A stretch of 64,000 nt of DNA, taken from the NCBI RefSeq assembly GCF_017591435.1, contig NC_059279.1:2577501-2641500 (forward strand). The letters are read 5' to 3'. The translations under genes were made by a program, and so were the position numbers. The first letter of the stretch is position 1; each line of letters opens with the position of its first letter. This document shows positions 1-37,165 of this stretch, one piece after another. This DNA comes from Portunus trituberculatus (Eukaryota > Arthropoda > Malacostraca > Decapoda > Portunidae). The notes beneath the pieces were generated by a model that made no database searches, was not told the DNA's origin, and saw only the letters and a program-made list of their open reading frames with translations.

Positions 1-735
1 AGTTCGCCTAGTTTGTCTCCTTCCATGCCTTCTTCAGCAGTGCATTATGATCTAGTTCCCTTCAGTAAGCTCATTTCATCACCTTCGTCAGTAGGAGGAG
101 AATAGAACGAATGAATTAACAAGGCTATTACTTCCTTATACTGCTTGTCTTATTAGCGCCTCTTCCACGCCTTCTTCAGGAGTGCAGTGTCATCTTTAAT
201 CCCATTGGAAGCTTATATTGTCATCATCTTCGTCAGTAGCAGGAAAATAGCCAAAAGAAAGGATTCAACAAAGCCATTACCTCACTCTACCGGTGGTCTT
301 GCCAGCCCTCCCCACGAATTACCACCATCCCCTTGGTCAGTAGCAAACAATCCAAATTTATACCAGTTTTTCGAGTCATCACTATCCTGTAGTACTTGTT
401 TCGCCAGTACTTCCTTCACCGCCTTCTACAAGAGAGCAGTAACATTTTATCCACCAGTTACTCCACCTTCACCTTCGTCAGTAGCGGAAATAAAGCAAAA
501 AATGCAAACTATACGCCAATTTCTCGAGTTATTACTGTACTGTAGCACTTGTCTAGCCAGTACCTCCTTCACCGCCTTTTACAGGAGAGGAGTGACATTT
601 TATCCACCAATTACCCCATTCACCTTCGTCAGTAGCGGAAATGAAGCAAAGAATCGAAACCACTTTACCAACTTGTCTAGTACCGCCTGCCGCGCCCTCT
701 AGAGCACCAGCACTGCCTCACCTCCGTCAGTAGCC
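1..735. repeat. Diverged tandem satellite, unit about 100-150 bp
   Basis: Degenerate units recur, each carrying a block like CACCTTCGTCAGTAGC (near 81, 229, 330, 471, 623 and 720), preceded in several units by TTGTCT..CCAGTAC and CACCGCCTTC. Spacing alternates between roughly 145-150 and 100 bp. The 171-codon open frame at 187-702 lies inside the array and simply follows the repeat, so I do not call it a gene. The array runs off the left edge. Confidence 0.7.
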
Positions 736-940
736 ATGGTGGGGAGGTCGGGAAAGGCAAGGACGCCGCGGAATACCCTCGTCGCCGTCCGTCAGCTCTC
801 ACTGCTCACCACAAACTGTCTGACATTCCTCTACCACTCTGCTGCTGCCGCTCCAGTTTGTGGGGCCCTACCTACCTGCCTGCCCCCCGTTCCATCCCCC
901 TACTCTTTTCCCTCCACCTCCACCGCCGCCGCCGCTGCCG

Positions 941-1202
941 CCTCCTCCTCCTCCTCCTCCTCCTCCTCCTCCTCCTCCTCCTCCTCCTCCTCCTCCTCCT
1001 CCTTGGTTTTCTTCTTCATCATCTTTTTTTCTGTTCACGTCTTCATGGACTTCTGTTTTTATTTATTTATTTGTTTATTTTGTTTTCTTCATGGTCTTGT
1101 CTTCCATGATCTCTTCCTCCTTCTCTTCCTCCTCCTCCTCCTCCTCCTCCTCTTTCCCATTTTCTTTTTTTTGTCTTCGTTCTTGTTCTTCCGCTTGTGA
1201 TT

Positions 1203-1261
<59 letters not shown>

Positions 1262-1304
1262 GGTGGTGGTGGTGGTGAAGCTGTTGTTGCTCTTGTTATT
1301 GTTG

Positions 1305-1336
<32 letters not shown>

Positions 1337-1660
1337 GGTGTTGTTGGTGTTGTTGCTCTTGTTGTTGTTGTTGTTGGTAGTGGTGGTGGTGGTGTTGGTG
1401 GTGATGGTGGTGATGGTGGTGTTGATGCTGTTGTTGCTGTTGTTGTTGTTGGTGGTGGTGGTGGTGATGGTGGTGATGCTGGTGGTGGTGGTGGTGGTGG
1501 TGGTGGTAGGAGTAGTAGTGGCGGTGGTGGTGGTAGTAGTAGTAGTAGTAGTGGTAGTGGTGCTGGTGGTGATGCTGGTGGTGATGGTAGTAGTAGTAGT
1601 AGTAGTAGTAGTAATAGTAGTGGTGGTGGTGGTGGTGGTGGTGTTGATGCTGTTGCTGCT
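941..1660. repeat. Compound trinucleotide microsatellites: (TCC)n, (GTT)n, (GGT)n, (GTA)n
   Basis: A pure (TCC)n tract at 941-1002 and a shorter one near 1120-1152 are followed by a (GTT)n run from about 1204. That grades into interrupted (GGT)n, (GTT)n and (TAG)n blocks up to about 1660. Open frames here encode only poly-Ser, Leu, Val, Gly or Thr and are artefacts of the triplet repeats. Confidence 0.95.
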
Positions 1661-1845
1661 GTCGTTGTTTTTTTTTCTTAATATTCTAACCACCAGGTGC
1701 CTCTCCACTGTGTGGCGGCATCAGCGGTGGTAATTAGCAAAGTATAATAGGAATTGCAGTACCAAACTTCCTTCTTCTCATTTTCTTCCTCGAAATTAAC
1801 AAGAGAAAGTGATGCTAATACAATGAATACGAGAGAGTTCGAAAT

Positions 1846-2098
<253 letters not shown>

Positions 2099-2403
2099 GA
2101 CTGTTATATAAAAAAAGATAATAGATAGATAGATAGATTAAATGAATAAGGCAACGAACAAATGAATAATTAATAGAATGAAAAAGTAAATGATTAACTT
2201 CAATATTCCAGAGATGAAAATAAAACTCTTAACTCACTCATTACTGCAGAAAATTACCTTAAAATCCATAAAATCACCTATTGTTACTCAGAATGAAAGT
2301 GGTTTGGGTTCTTATAATGAAGAGCAATGTGTTTATAATCTTATCTGGAGTAAATAATTATAAAGTGGTATCCATATCAAATTATACTGTGGTTTTGAAA
2401 GTG

Positions 2404-2739
2404 TTAACCTCTTGAGTACCATGACGCGTTTCCATATTCATTCTGCTTACTATTTGGTGATTTGATACAGCTTCAGAAACTTGTGTGGGGGGATTGAAAT
2501 AGTGAAGTCTGTGGCTATTATTCTTCTGACCTCCATAGACCCTTCCTAATGTCAATAAAATGGTCTAATCGTACGCAATTCTCAAGGTAAAAATGCTTTC
2601 CAGTACTGAAGAGATTAAAATAGTGAAGATTGAGGCTATTAATTATCTGACCTCCATAGACCCTTCCTAATGTTAATAAAATGGTATAATTGTACACAAA
2701 TCTCAAGGTAAAAATCCGTTCCAGTACTGAAGGGGTTAA
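2404..2739 (+). mobile_element. TTAA-flanked MITE, copy 1, with internal duplication of its right half
   Basis: TTAACCTCTTGAGTACC opens the element and CAGTACTGAAGGGGTTAA closes it, so the ends are imperfect inverted repeats bounded by TTAA. The right half (from about 2495) is repeated in tandem: a first right end is visible at 2601-2617 and a second at 2722-2739. The same sequence occurs five more times in the window. TTAA flanks with CCC-starting termini are typical of piggyBac-type elements; there is no coding capacity. Confidence 0.82.
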
Positions 2740-3048
2740 TGACTGTCCGGCTTCGGCATCTAAGAAGGAAATACAAACTTAATAATTTTACAAAGACCGA
2801 TTATTTCTTTGTGCTTATTGCTATTATTTCTGACATTAATATTTTCCGTCTGCCCTTAACCAGTAATCGTCGCCCTTAAGTAAGATAAGAGGGAATATGT
2901 ACAGTATTTAATAACTATAAAAAAGATCGAATATTTGTGTTCATTATCATTATTTCTGACATTAGTATTCTTCTTCGTCAGCCTTCTGTAGTACCTTTCT
3001 TGTGCTTGTGCCTCTCTATTGCTTCTCTGCCTCCTCACTCAGTTCAGG

Positions 3049-3085
<37 letters not shown>

Positions 3086-3540
3086 CCTTCGTTAAAACCA
3101 CTTTTGCTGCTGTTTGATTTTTCTTTTGTACATTTATTTTGTCTATCTCTTTTATGTTTCTTTTTACGTTACTTTACTTTTCCTCCCAGCTTTCCACCAC
3201 CACCACCACCACTCGTGCCACACTTTGCGGTGAATCCTGCCCAGGACTTGTAGCTTGTACGTAGTCTTTACCCCTGAGTGTTTCCTGAGAACGACAACAA
3301 AGGGACAGGAAACAGAGTAACTCCTTTGCTAACTTCCAACTTGACCATTTGAGAGGGAAGTTTCCAATACCTTTATTTTTCTTATTTTTTTTTATTTATT
3401 GATTGATTTACTTTATTTTATTAGTTTTATTACTTTATTTATTTATTGCTTGCTCTCTCGGATCTGCAAGAGACTGGTAACTAACTTGGCCGTTTTCTTT
3501 TCCATTTTATGTTGCCCTTGGTCAATTTCTCACTCTTATA
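2740..3540. other. Intergenic, no gene seen
   Basis: AT-rich sequence with one (GT)n tract at about 3050-3083 and T-rich simple sequence at 3370-3440. No supported coding or RNA gene. Confidence 0.6.
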
Positions 3541-3559
3541 TAAAAAGGACTAGAACTTA

Positions 3560-4340
3560 AGTTACGGATGCACTAGGAAACTCATCATAATTATCAACTT
3601 AGTGCCAGTAAAGAGACCAGAATTTAATTTACAGAAGGGCCACGATAACTTAACTTACCCTCTGAACTTAACCCCTGGCCTCATGAATTAGTCCCACAGT
3701 AAGACCCTCAGAACTAGACCCAAGGAAACTTAACTGCCTCAGCCCCTGGTTTCATAACTTAGCCCAGGAATAAGAGATCACAAGTTAGCTTACAGAAGAC
3801 CGAGAGGAACTTATGAACACTTACACAAACTTAACTTAGCTTCTGAATTAAGCCCAAGGTCTCACAACTCAGCCCCCACAAACCAAACAACCAGTACTGG
3901 ATTTACAGAAAACCCAAGGAAAACTTTACTAGCTCTTATACTTAACCCCGTAAACTTAGTCCCTCTCCTTATACCTCAGCCCCTGGTCTTGTAACTCAGC
4001 CCCTCAAACCAACCAGAACTTAATTTACAGAAGACCCAAGGAAAACTCCACTTAGCCCTTAACTTTAGACCCATAAACTTGATCCTTCCTCTTGTACCTC
4101 AGCCCCTGGTCTCGCAAGTCAGCCCCATAAACTAAACCAGAACTTAATTTACAGAAGACTCAAGTAAAACTTCACTTAGCCCTTAACTGTAGCCCCATAA
4201 ACTTGATCCCTCCTCTTGTACCTCATTTCCTTGTTTCGTAACTTCGTCCCATCGTAAGAAACCAGAATGTAACTCACAGAAGCCCTATGGAACACTGAAT
4301 AGACCTTGAGTTACCCCTGAGCGTAGCCTCTTAGCATGTC
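3560..4340. repeat. Satellite array, unit about 105-165 bp, six diverged copies
   Basis: The block CCAGAACTTAATTTACAGAAG recurs in variant forms near 3610, 3780, 3890, 4015, 4137 and 4263. Each copy is followed by CCCAAGGAAAACTT..CTTAGCCC and CCTCAGCCCCTGGTCTCGTAAC. The copies near 4015 and 4137 are the most alike, so the array probably grew by local duplication. Confidence 0.8.
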
Positions 4341-4390
4341 CCTGGTCCCGTCAGTAGCTTTAGTCCGTCAACTGTAAAATGGCTCCTGAA

Positions 4391-4600
4391 TTTTTTTTTT
4401 TTATACCATGTGGGCTTTTCACGGGAATTTATGGGCTAAAGGGGATATTTTTTGGGGTACCTCTTATCTCAAAGCCCACCCGCTAGGAAACCGTTGCCCC
4501 GAGTGAGGAAGCCCAACCTACACTCGGACCGTGGACAGGATTCGAACCCGTGCGCTTGGAGACCCCTCGGACCCCAAAGCACGCATGGTTCCACTGTAAC
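4391..4600 (-). mobile_element. tRNA-derived SINE with poly(A) tail
   Basis: On the minus strand a pol III B-box-like GGGTTCGAATCC sits near 4540-4553. It is followed by a body with GCAACGGTTTCCTAGCGGG and ends in a 12-A tail (T-run at 4391-4402). This order (tRNA-like head, unrelated body, A tail) is that of a tRNA-derived SINE. It has no intact cloverleaf and is not a tRNA gene. Confidence 0.7.
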
Positions 4601-5088
4601 TTATTGATAACGTCATTGATTTGATGTGAATAATACTTGTTTTCTGTTGATCAACGTACTTATTACAAGGACAGCTCACGGTTTTCCTCAAAGATCTGAC
4701 AGCCACGCATTCTCTGGGACACCATTCAAACCCAGACCCAGGAGCCACTTTAGAGATAGACTATAGAATGACCCCAAGCCAGTCACACCGTCCCGAGAGT
4801 CGCCGCGCACCTGCCCAGACACCGCCACACCTGTCGGACCGCTGTACCCTTTACCCTCATACCTGCCGCCGCCCGACCGCCCGCCCGCCCGCCCGCCGCC
4901 ACCGCCCGGACTATGGATATCCACGCCCATGCCACGCCCGCTGCTCTTATTTTCCGACACCCACATTCTACTTTTGCCGTCCGGTCCTCCTCCTCCTCCT
5001 CCTCCTCCTCCTCCTCCTCCTGGTGCACAAAAAGAAGACACTAGCGCTCACCTCGCCGTGCATCGTCACTAGTTTCATAAGAGAGAGG

Positions 5089-5142
<54 letters not shown>

Positions 5143-5210
5143 CCGGAAAGTCGTACAACCGGCCTCTGATACTTTTTTTAGGGTAGTGGTGATGGTGGTC
5201 GTTGTGTGCG

Positions 5211-5286
<76 letters not shown>

Positions 5287-5342
5287 CAGGTTTTCTTCAT
5301 TTTCTGAAACGTCCTCTGCACCGTCCGCAGCACCAGTAGAGT

Positions 5343-5390
<48 letters not shown>

Positions 5391-5427
5391 AAGTAGTAGT
5401 AGTAATAGTACTAGAAATAGTAGTAGT

Positions 5428-5484
<57 letters not shown>

Positions 5485-5596
5485 CAGCAGCAGCAGCAGC
5501 AGCAGAAACAGTAGAAGTAGTACCTGTAGTTGTTATTGCAGTAGTAGCGATGTGGTGGATAGTAATAGAAATAATTACGTGTAGTAAATGGAGGCT

Positions 5597-5641
<45 letters not shown>

Positions 5642-6170
5642 AAAATAATTACGTGTAGTAAATGGAGTCTGTAGCAGTAGTAGAAGTAGTAGTAGTAGTA
5701 AGTAGTAGCAGTAGTAGTAGTAGTAGTCATAATGATTGTAATTGTGTTGTTATTGTTGTTAGTGGTGGTGGCAATAATAGTGACGCTGCTAGTGGTGGCG
5801 GCGGTGCTAGAGATGGTGATGGTGGTGGTGGTAGTGGTGGCAGTACTGTGGTGGCCGCTGAGAGTTGGTCGTCACTTTAAGCAGCCAGGATTGGGTGATG
5901 GATGACTCCTGCCTACATAACTTGGTGCTTAGCGGGAAGACTGTGCTAATGTGGTGTGCTGACAGGTGTGGTGCTCTTGACGCCAGTGGTAGTAGTAGTA
6001 GTAGTAGTGGTGGTGGTGGTGGTGGTGGTGGTGGTGGTGGTGATGGTGGTAGTAGTAGTGGTAGTAGTGGTAGTAGTGGTAATAGTGATGGTGGTAGTAT
6101 TGGTAGCAGTAGTAGTAGTGGTGGTAGTGGTAGTAGTAGTAGTGTAGCAGTAGTATTAGTGGTGGTGATT

Positions 6171-6202
<32 letters not shown>

Positions 6203-6238
6203 GGTGATGGTAGTAGGAGTAGTAGTAGTAGTAGCAGC

Positions 6239-6321
<83 letters not shown>

Positions 6322-6720
6322 CTGGTGGTGTTATGCTTATCTATTATTATTGTTCACATTGCTTTTGTTATTCCTGTTTTGCTTTTGTTGCTTTTGTTCT
6401 TGATTTTCTTGTTCTTGTCCTTAATATTACTGTTATTGTTATCATTGTTATCAACACTCGTGTAATTGTTATTGTTGTTAGTTTTGTTGTTTGTTGTTTT
6501 TCTTGCTGCTAGTATTAGTGTTGCTGTTGCTGTTGTTGTCGTTGTTGTTGTTATTGTTGCTGTTGCTGTTGCTGTTGCTGCTCTTGTTGCTACTACTGCT
6601 GCTGCTGATGATGATGATGATGGTAATAGATCAATAATGAAAGTGAACAGACCTCTCAAGAGTGTTTTTTTTTTTTTTTTTTTAAGTTTCCAGTAATACA
6701 GAAGAAAGGAGAAGGAGAGA
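4601..6720. repeat. Microsatellite-rich block: (TCC)n, (GA)n, (TAG)n, (GGT)n
   Basis: A GC-rich segment (4790-4940, with a short CCCG repeat near 4877) is followed by (TCC)n at about 4985-5022. (GA)n tracts lie at 5086-5141 and 5216-5282. Very long (TAG)n/(GGT)n/(CAG)n blocks fill about 5344-5640, 5672-5730, 5988-6150 and 6163-6332. A (GTT/GCT)n stretch follows to about 6625. Open frames here are low-complexity shadows. Confidence 0.93.
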
Positions 6721-6723
6721 AAG

Positions 6724-6724
<1 letters not shown>

Positions 6725-6816
<92 letters not shown>

Positions 6817-7191
6817 TTAGGAGCCCAACTAATTACCTGTGTGAGAGAACAAAAAACCCAGTTCCACAGTCTAACCTTCTCGTAACCTCTCCAACCAAAA
6901 CGCTTCCATTATTAGCAAGACCTTGAACAAAGATAAGGGAATTTCGTTAGTTAGGTGGAAAACGAAGAGGAGTGAGTGTGGATCTGGCCAAGAGCTTCTC
7001 AAAATACAGACTGAGAACTTTGGTGGTGGTGGTGGTGGTGGTGTTGTTGGAGGCAAACGAAGGGTAAAGGAAAGAAGTCTGCGGCAAGGGAGGAGGAGGA
7101 GGAGGAGGAGGAGGAGGAGGAGGAGGAGGAGGAGGAGGAGGAGAAGGAGGAGGAGAATTGGAGTTAACTATGACTATTAACAACGTCCTGC

Positions 7192-7259
<68 letters not shown>
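6725..7259. repeat. (AC)n, (GGT)n, (GGA)n and (GT)n tracts
   Basis: (AC)n occupies 6725-6814, (GGT)n 7020-7041, (GGA)n about 7088-7155 and (GT)n 7197-7259. The AC and GT tracts are in inverted orientation about 380 bp apart and could base-pair in a transcript or single strand. Confidence 0.95.
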
Positions 7260-7260
<1 letters not shown>

Positions 7261-7558
7261 CCGCTGTGGTGGACCTTACTCTAATTTACTTTCTTTAACA
7301 TTCTTCCTTGACTTTTTTTTTTTATCCTCTCGTGTTGTTTATTCCTTTACTTTACTTATTCGTAGTTCATGTATAACTCTTTCATTATTTCCTTCTACTT
7401 TTTATTCATTTCCTTTTTACTTACTCTTTACTTGACTAACTCCTTACTTTTATTATTCACTTTTCTTGCTATTACTATTCATTCCTCTCTTTCTTAGTCG
7501 CAGTGTGAGTTTTTATTTATTATTTCTCTTTCGTTGTCCTTGTCCATTCTCCGTGACG

Positions 7559-7625
<67 letters not shown>

Positions 7626-7696
7626 TATATAAACACCCGAATCACAACCTTATTCCTTTATTTCTCTTTAGATCACAAATTTTAGTACCATCTGAG

Positions 7697-7755
<59 letters not shown>

Positions 7756-8126
7756 TACCTCAACTATGTTTGGCGTAACCATGAAAGGGAAAAAAGGAAA
7801 ATAGAAACACCCAAATCTTCGTCGTCTTTCCCTTTATTTCCCTACAGATCGTCAGTTTCAGAACCGTTTGAATGATTTATGCGAGTTTTTTCCTGTGTGT
7901 TTGGCGTAAGGTGTCATGAAAGAGGAAAAAGGGAAATAGATTCGAAGCACCCTAATCCTCGTCTTATTTCCCTGATTTCCCTAAAGATCGTCAATTATAG
8001 TACCGTTTGAATCGTATGTGTGTGTTTCCTCAAGGTGTTTAGGGCGCCTCGTGTTGGGTTATGAGGGAGAGGCGTGACTGGATCGGTGTGCAAAGACTCA
8101 TGAAGTACTGTGCCTTAATGCTTCAC

Positions 8127-8189
<63 letters not shown>

Positions 8190-8940
8190 AGTGGTGTTGC
8201 AAGAAGTCAAGGTTTTGTTTCTTCTTAAATTGTTTTCTTTGTCTCTTTGGTGTTTTAGTTCTTGTTTTTACTTCTTTTCTTTTTCTTTTATTTATTTGTG
8301 TTATTTTTTCCTATTTTTCTTATTTATGTGTTCTTTTGGTTTTTATCTTTTTTTTTTACATTTTTCTCGATAACTATTATTTTCTATCCGAGTTTTTCTT
8401 TGTTATGGTTTCCCAGAATTTAGTTTCATCCCCCTCTCTCTCTCTCTCTCTCTCTTTTGTATTTCTCTCTTTCGCCGCGTCATGCCTATTTCCTTCATCA
8501 TTTCTTCTTTAAAGTCTTCCATGTTTTCTTTCTTTTCTCTTTTCCTTATTCCCTCATTTTTTCTTTACATTCTTCTTATTACTCTATATTTAACCCCAAC
8601 TTTCGTACAATTTATTATATATTTTCGTTCCTTCTCTTCTGGTTGCGTTACGTTTTATCTACAGCCAGGATTCCCTTTTGCTTCACCTCATCCTTTTTGT
8701 CTTCGTCCACCAAGGGAAGTGTGAAATCGTGTCCAGCCTGAACGAAAGATTGGGAAGGTCACTCGTTTGCTGACTTGAGATCGTGTTACTTTTCTCGTTT
8801 TCTCTTCATTTTTTTTTTCCTCCAGCTCCTCCTCCTCCTCCTCCTCCTTCTCCTTCTCCTTCTCCTTCTTTTTCTTTTTTTTTCTTCTTCTCCTTCCTAC
8901 TACATGACCCTGAGTTTCCTTTCTTATCAAAGTTGAAGTC
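7260..8940. repeat. (GA)n, (GT)n and (CT)n tracts with pyrimidine-rich filler
   Basis: (GA)n at about 7562-7621, (GT)n at 7698-7752 and (CT)n at about 8130-8186 and 8434-8454. Three diverged repeats of about 130 bp span about 7630-8030, each with ..CACCC(A/G)AATC..TTATTTCCCT..AGATC..AATTTTAGTACC. The rest to 8940 is T/C-rich with no gene seen. Confidence 0.8.
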
Positions 8941-8944
8941 ACTC

Positions 8945-9140
8945 TAACCTGAAACCTTGAAATATTGAAACCCTGAAATATTTAAACCTTGAAACAGCAA
9001 AACCCTTAAAAAATAATGAAATCTTGAGGCCCTGAAGCCCTGAAATTTTAAACTATTGTAACCTTGAAATCTTGAAATCACTGAATCTTTGAAAACCCTG
9101 AAATTTTGAAACCTTTGAAATTCTGGGTCTTGAAATATAG
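8945..9140. repeat. Short minisatellite, TGAAA(C/T)CCT-type unit
   Basis: Degenerate units of about 8-17 bp built from CTTGAAA and CCCTGAAAT repeat across the interval. The 9 kb minus-strand open frame over it encodes only a repeated Phe/Ser/Lys pattern and is not supported as a gene. Confidence 0.7.
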
Positions 9141-9371
9141 ACGCAAGTAAAATGAGTTAATAAAATGAGAAAGTTTGGTATGAAGGTGCATTTCCCCTCC
9201 TCCTCCTCCTCCTCCTTCTCCTCCAAGGTGTGGCTCCCAAGGCTTTCGACACCTAGTTCTTGCAAGCGCTTATTGATGATGATAAAGGGGAAAAAAAAAA
9301 ACAAGTAGAGTATCTTTGGGGTTAGCGGGTATTGCCTCGTGCTGGTGTGTGTGTGTGTGTGTGTGTGTGTT

Positions 9372-9663
9372 TCACTGTTTGATCTGCTGCAGTCTCTGAC
9401 GAGACAGCCAGACGTTACCCTACGGAACGAGCTCAGAGCTCATTATTTCCGATCTTCGGATAGGCCTGAGACCAGGCACACACCACACACCGGGACAACA
9501 AGGTCACAACTCCTCGATTTACATCCCGTACCTACTCACTGCTAGGTGAACAGCACCTACACGTGAAAGGAGACACACCTAAATATCTCCACCCGGCCGA
9601 GGAATCGAACCCCGGTCCTCTGACTTGTGAAGCCAGCGCTCTAACCACTGAGCTATCGGGTGT
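9372..9663 (-). mobile_element. tRNA-derived SINE with well-preserved tRNA head
   Basis: Read on the minus strand from 9663, the head shows an A box (GATAGCTCAGTGGTTAGAGC), an anticodon arm CTGGC-TTCACAA-GTCAG (CAC in the anticodon position) and a T arm with loop TTCGATT. The 3' acceptor strand GCCGGGT pairs with the 5' side at five of seven positions plus one G-T wobble. About 220 bp of unrelated body follows. (GT)n tracts border the element on both sides (about 9343-9371 and 9660-9684). I call a SINE rather than a tRNA because the body is continuous with the head and the acceptor stem is imperfect. Confidence 0.8.
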
Positions 9664-9778
9664 GTGTGTGTGTGTGTGTGTGTGATGTTTAGGACAGGTA
9701 CGAATATGTGGTGAGTCACTAGATGTGTTGTTATTGTTGTTTTGTCACAACTACTACTATTACTACTACTACTATTAT

Positions 9779-9821
<43 letters not shown>

Positions 9822-10600
9822 TGTACTACTACTATCATCATTATCATAACTATCAAGATCGCCATTTCCTGAGTTTACTTTGATGTCACACTTCTATTTC
9901 CATTTCCGCATATTCTTCCACCTAACCTCCCACACCAGCATTTCACCACCGACAACATGCATTTCCTGCCTCCTACCTGCGCAGTACTGCCGTGTCCTGG
10001 GAGGGGCGGCGGACAGGTGGCTGGGGACAAGGGAGGGGAAATTTTGTCGCAATGAATAACTCATCTCCTTTTATAGTAGTATCCCCATGAGTTTCCTAGT
10101 TTTCTCCCGGCGTCCTGATAGAAAACGTGCGCTCAGTCACCTGCTCTCGTGCAAGTAGTTCCTGTAGGTATGAATTCGTGTTATGTAACGTGATTTATGG
10201 ATGTCTGTGATGGGGAAACGTGAGTCAGAACACAGAACACGGTGCTTGAGGCGTCACACAACTTTGGACAAACAAACACACATCGCTACTCACTCGCCGG
10301 GGGCTGTGGCTAATAAAATACACAACTGAGCGAAAGTTTATGAAAAAAAAACACCCACTACAATGACAATACAAGGCAACCAGCGCATAATTATAGACGT
10401 AGGGACTCAGAATACATCACTTTCAGCAGTGTCGGTGCGGGCGTGGCGGCTGCAGCAGGGGTGGACGCAGGAACGAGTGGCGGTGGGCTGAAATATGGGA
10501 CGTAGTGACAGAGTAACCCCCTCCCGAGCGCCCACGAGGTGAAGTGACGTTGCTGCCTTCCAGATACTCCCCACCGCAGCAACACCACAGCAGCTGCCAC
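9664..10600. other. Upstream intergenic region, (TAC)n tract
   Basis: (TAC)n occupies about 9752-9830. The remainder is mixed sequence that becomes GC-richer toward 10400. Minus-strand open frames at 10391-10658 show no recognisable protein and overlap one another in different frames. Confidence 0.5.
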
Positions 10601-10659
10601 CTCCCTGCTCCACTAACACGCATGTAGCACCGCGTCCACACCGCTCAACATAGCGCAAA

Positions 10660-10922
10660 ATATCCCGTGAATGTGATGCGTGAGGTGGGGCTGTGCGGGG
10701 AGTGACCGGAGCGTGTACAGATTATGGCAGCAAAAATCCCATCGCTGGACTCCCTCTCACCGCTAGAGTCAGGCTGCGTCTCAGTCAGTCTTACGCGGGA
10801 GATTGTAGTATGCTCTGAGCCAGCTTGCGTGTGTCGTGAACTGCGATAAACACCCTCCTACACCTCGCCATGACGTTTACTGAGCAGTCCGGTACATGAG
10901 ATCGGGCGCCGCGTAACTAGAG
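10660..10922 (+). promoter_or_regulatory. Probable promoter and 5' UTR of the ENPP gene
   Basis: The segment directly upstream of the first coding exon is relatively GC- and CpG-rich for this window and free of microsatellites. TCAGTC at 10781-10786 (repeated overlapping at 10785) fits the arthropod initiator consensus TCAGT, about 140 bp before the ATG. The start site is inferred from position and motif only. Confidence 0.35.
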
Positions 10923-36129
<25,207 letters not shown>

Positions 36130-36183
36130 CAGAATGGGCAAAGCTGATTCTTTTGCTGCAGAGAACATACAGCTCTCATAACC

Positions 36184-36220
<37 letters not shown>

Positions 36221-37165
36221 TTACCTAGTGTGTATTTTTGTGGGTGTGTTTGCATGAGAGGTTTTGTAAGAGAGTGGATCAAGTACCAGAAAATGTAATG
36301 AAGCACTACACCACACTCGGTACAAGAGTGTGTGGTGGATGCCTCACTCACCAGACAAACAGAATGTCTCTCTTTGTGCAGGTTGGATGACTGTCCCTCT
36401 TTAGATAAGAAAATTCTGATTCCTCTGCAATTTGAATTCTTTTGTTATGCGAAGAGAAGTTGGCTGAGGTCTGAAAATTCTCTAAAACGTCATTAATATT
36501 ACTTTCCCCCCAAATTATGAAATTATTGATGCCAGTTATATAAAAGAAGGCTGATTGGTCCTTGACTTCCACTCTGCTTAGAGACTTCATGCATTGCTAA
36601 GAGGAATGTATTGTGCTAGATGTATATACTTGTAGTAGCAAAGATGTTTTATTGCACATGCATGCCATAACATTTATAGAGTATTTTTCCCCCAAGATGA
36701 GTAGATGTGTGTGTGTGTGTGTATGAAGTCTGTTTATAATGTACTGTAAATCATTTATCACCATATGAAGTGTATATGAAGAATTATATGAATGTATATA
36801 TTGATTCATGAGAGTGTGTGGTGTGAGGCAAGGCTAGCTGGTGTGAGGTACGAGTAGGTGCTGTGCTGCCAAGAGGAAGTGTACTGTATATAGTGTGGCT
36901 GCTTCTCCGTCCAGATAGCAGAGAGTGTGGTGCAGTGGTGGTGCATTCAGGAGTGATGCTCATTGTTTGCTTGTTTGCAGGGAGAAAATATGAACTGGTT
37001 TGGTATTGTTGGCAGTAAATGCACATACTGAGATTTGGATGAAAAATCAGTGTATATTTTTATATTAGCTACAAAAAAGGTGTTTAGAATCCAGGACTCA
37101 GACATTATATATATTTTAATCATTACTGTATTTAGATGAATAAAAAGCAGCATTTCTATATTCCC
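36130..37165 (+). other. Enpp: Probable ENPP 3' UTR with poly(A) signal
   Basis: No competing gene follows the stop. AATAAA occurs at 37139-37144. Two short (GT)n tracts lie at about 36187-36218 and 36705-36722. The transcript end is inferred from the hexamer. Confidence 0.5.

Noticed and set aside
187..702. 171-codon plus-strand frame
   Set aside because: It coincides with a diverged tandem repeat whose unit length is not a multiple of three throughout; no domain or splice context.
736..1733. Long overlapping open frames on both strands (up to 273 codons)
   Set aside because: They translate triplet microsatellites into homopolymers and exist in several frames at once.
9590..9663. Possible functional tRNA gene
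   Set aside because: The acceptor stem is imperfect and the head continues into a SINE body.
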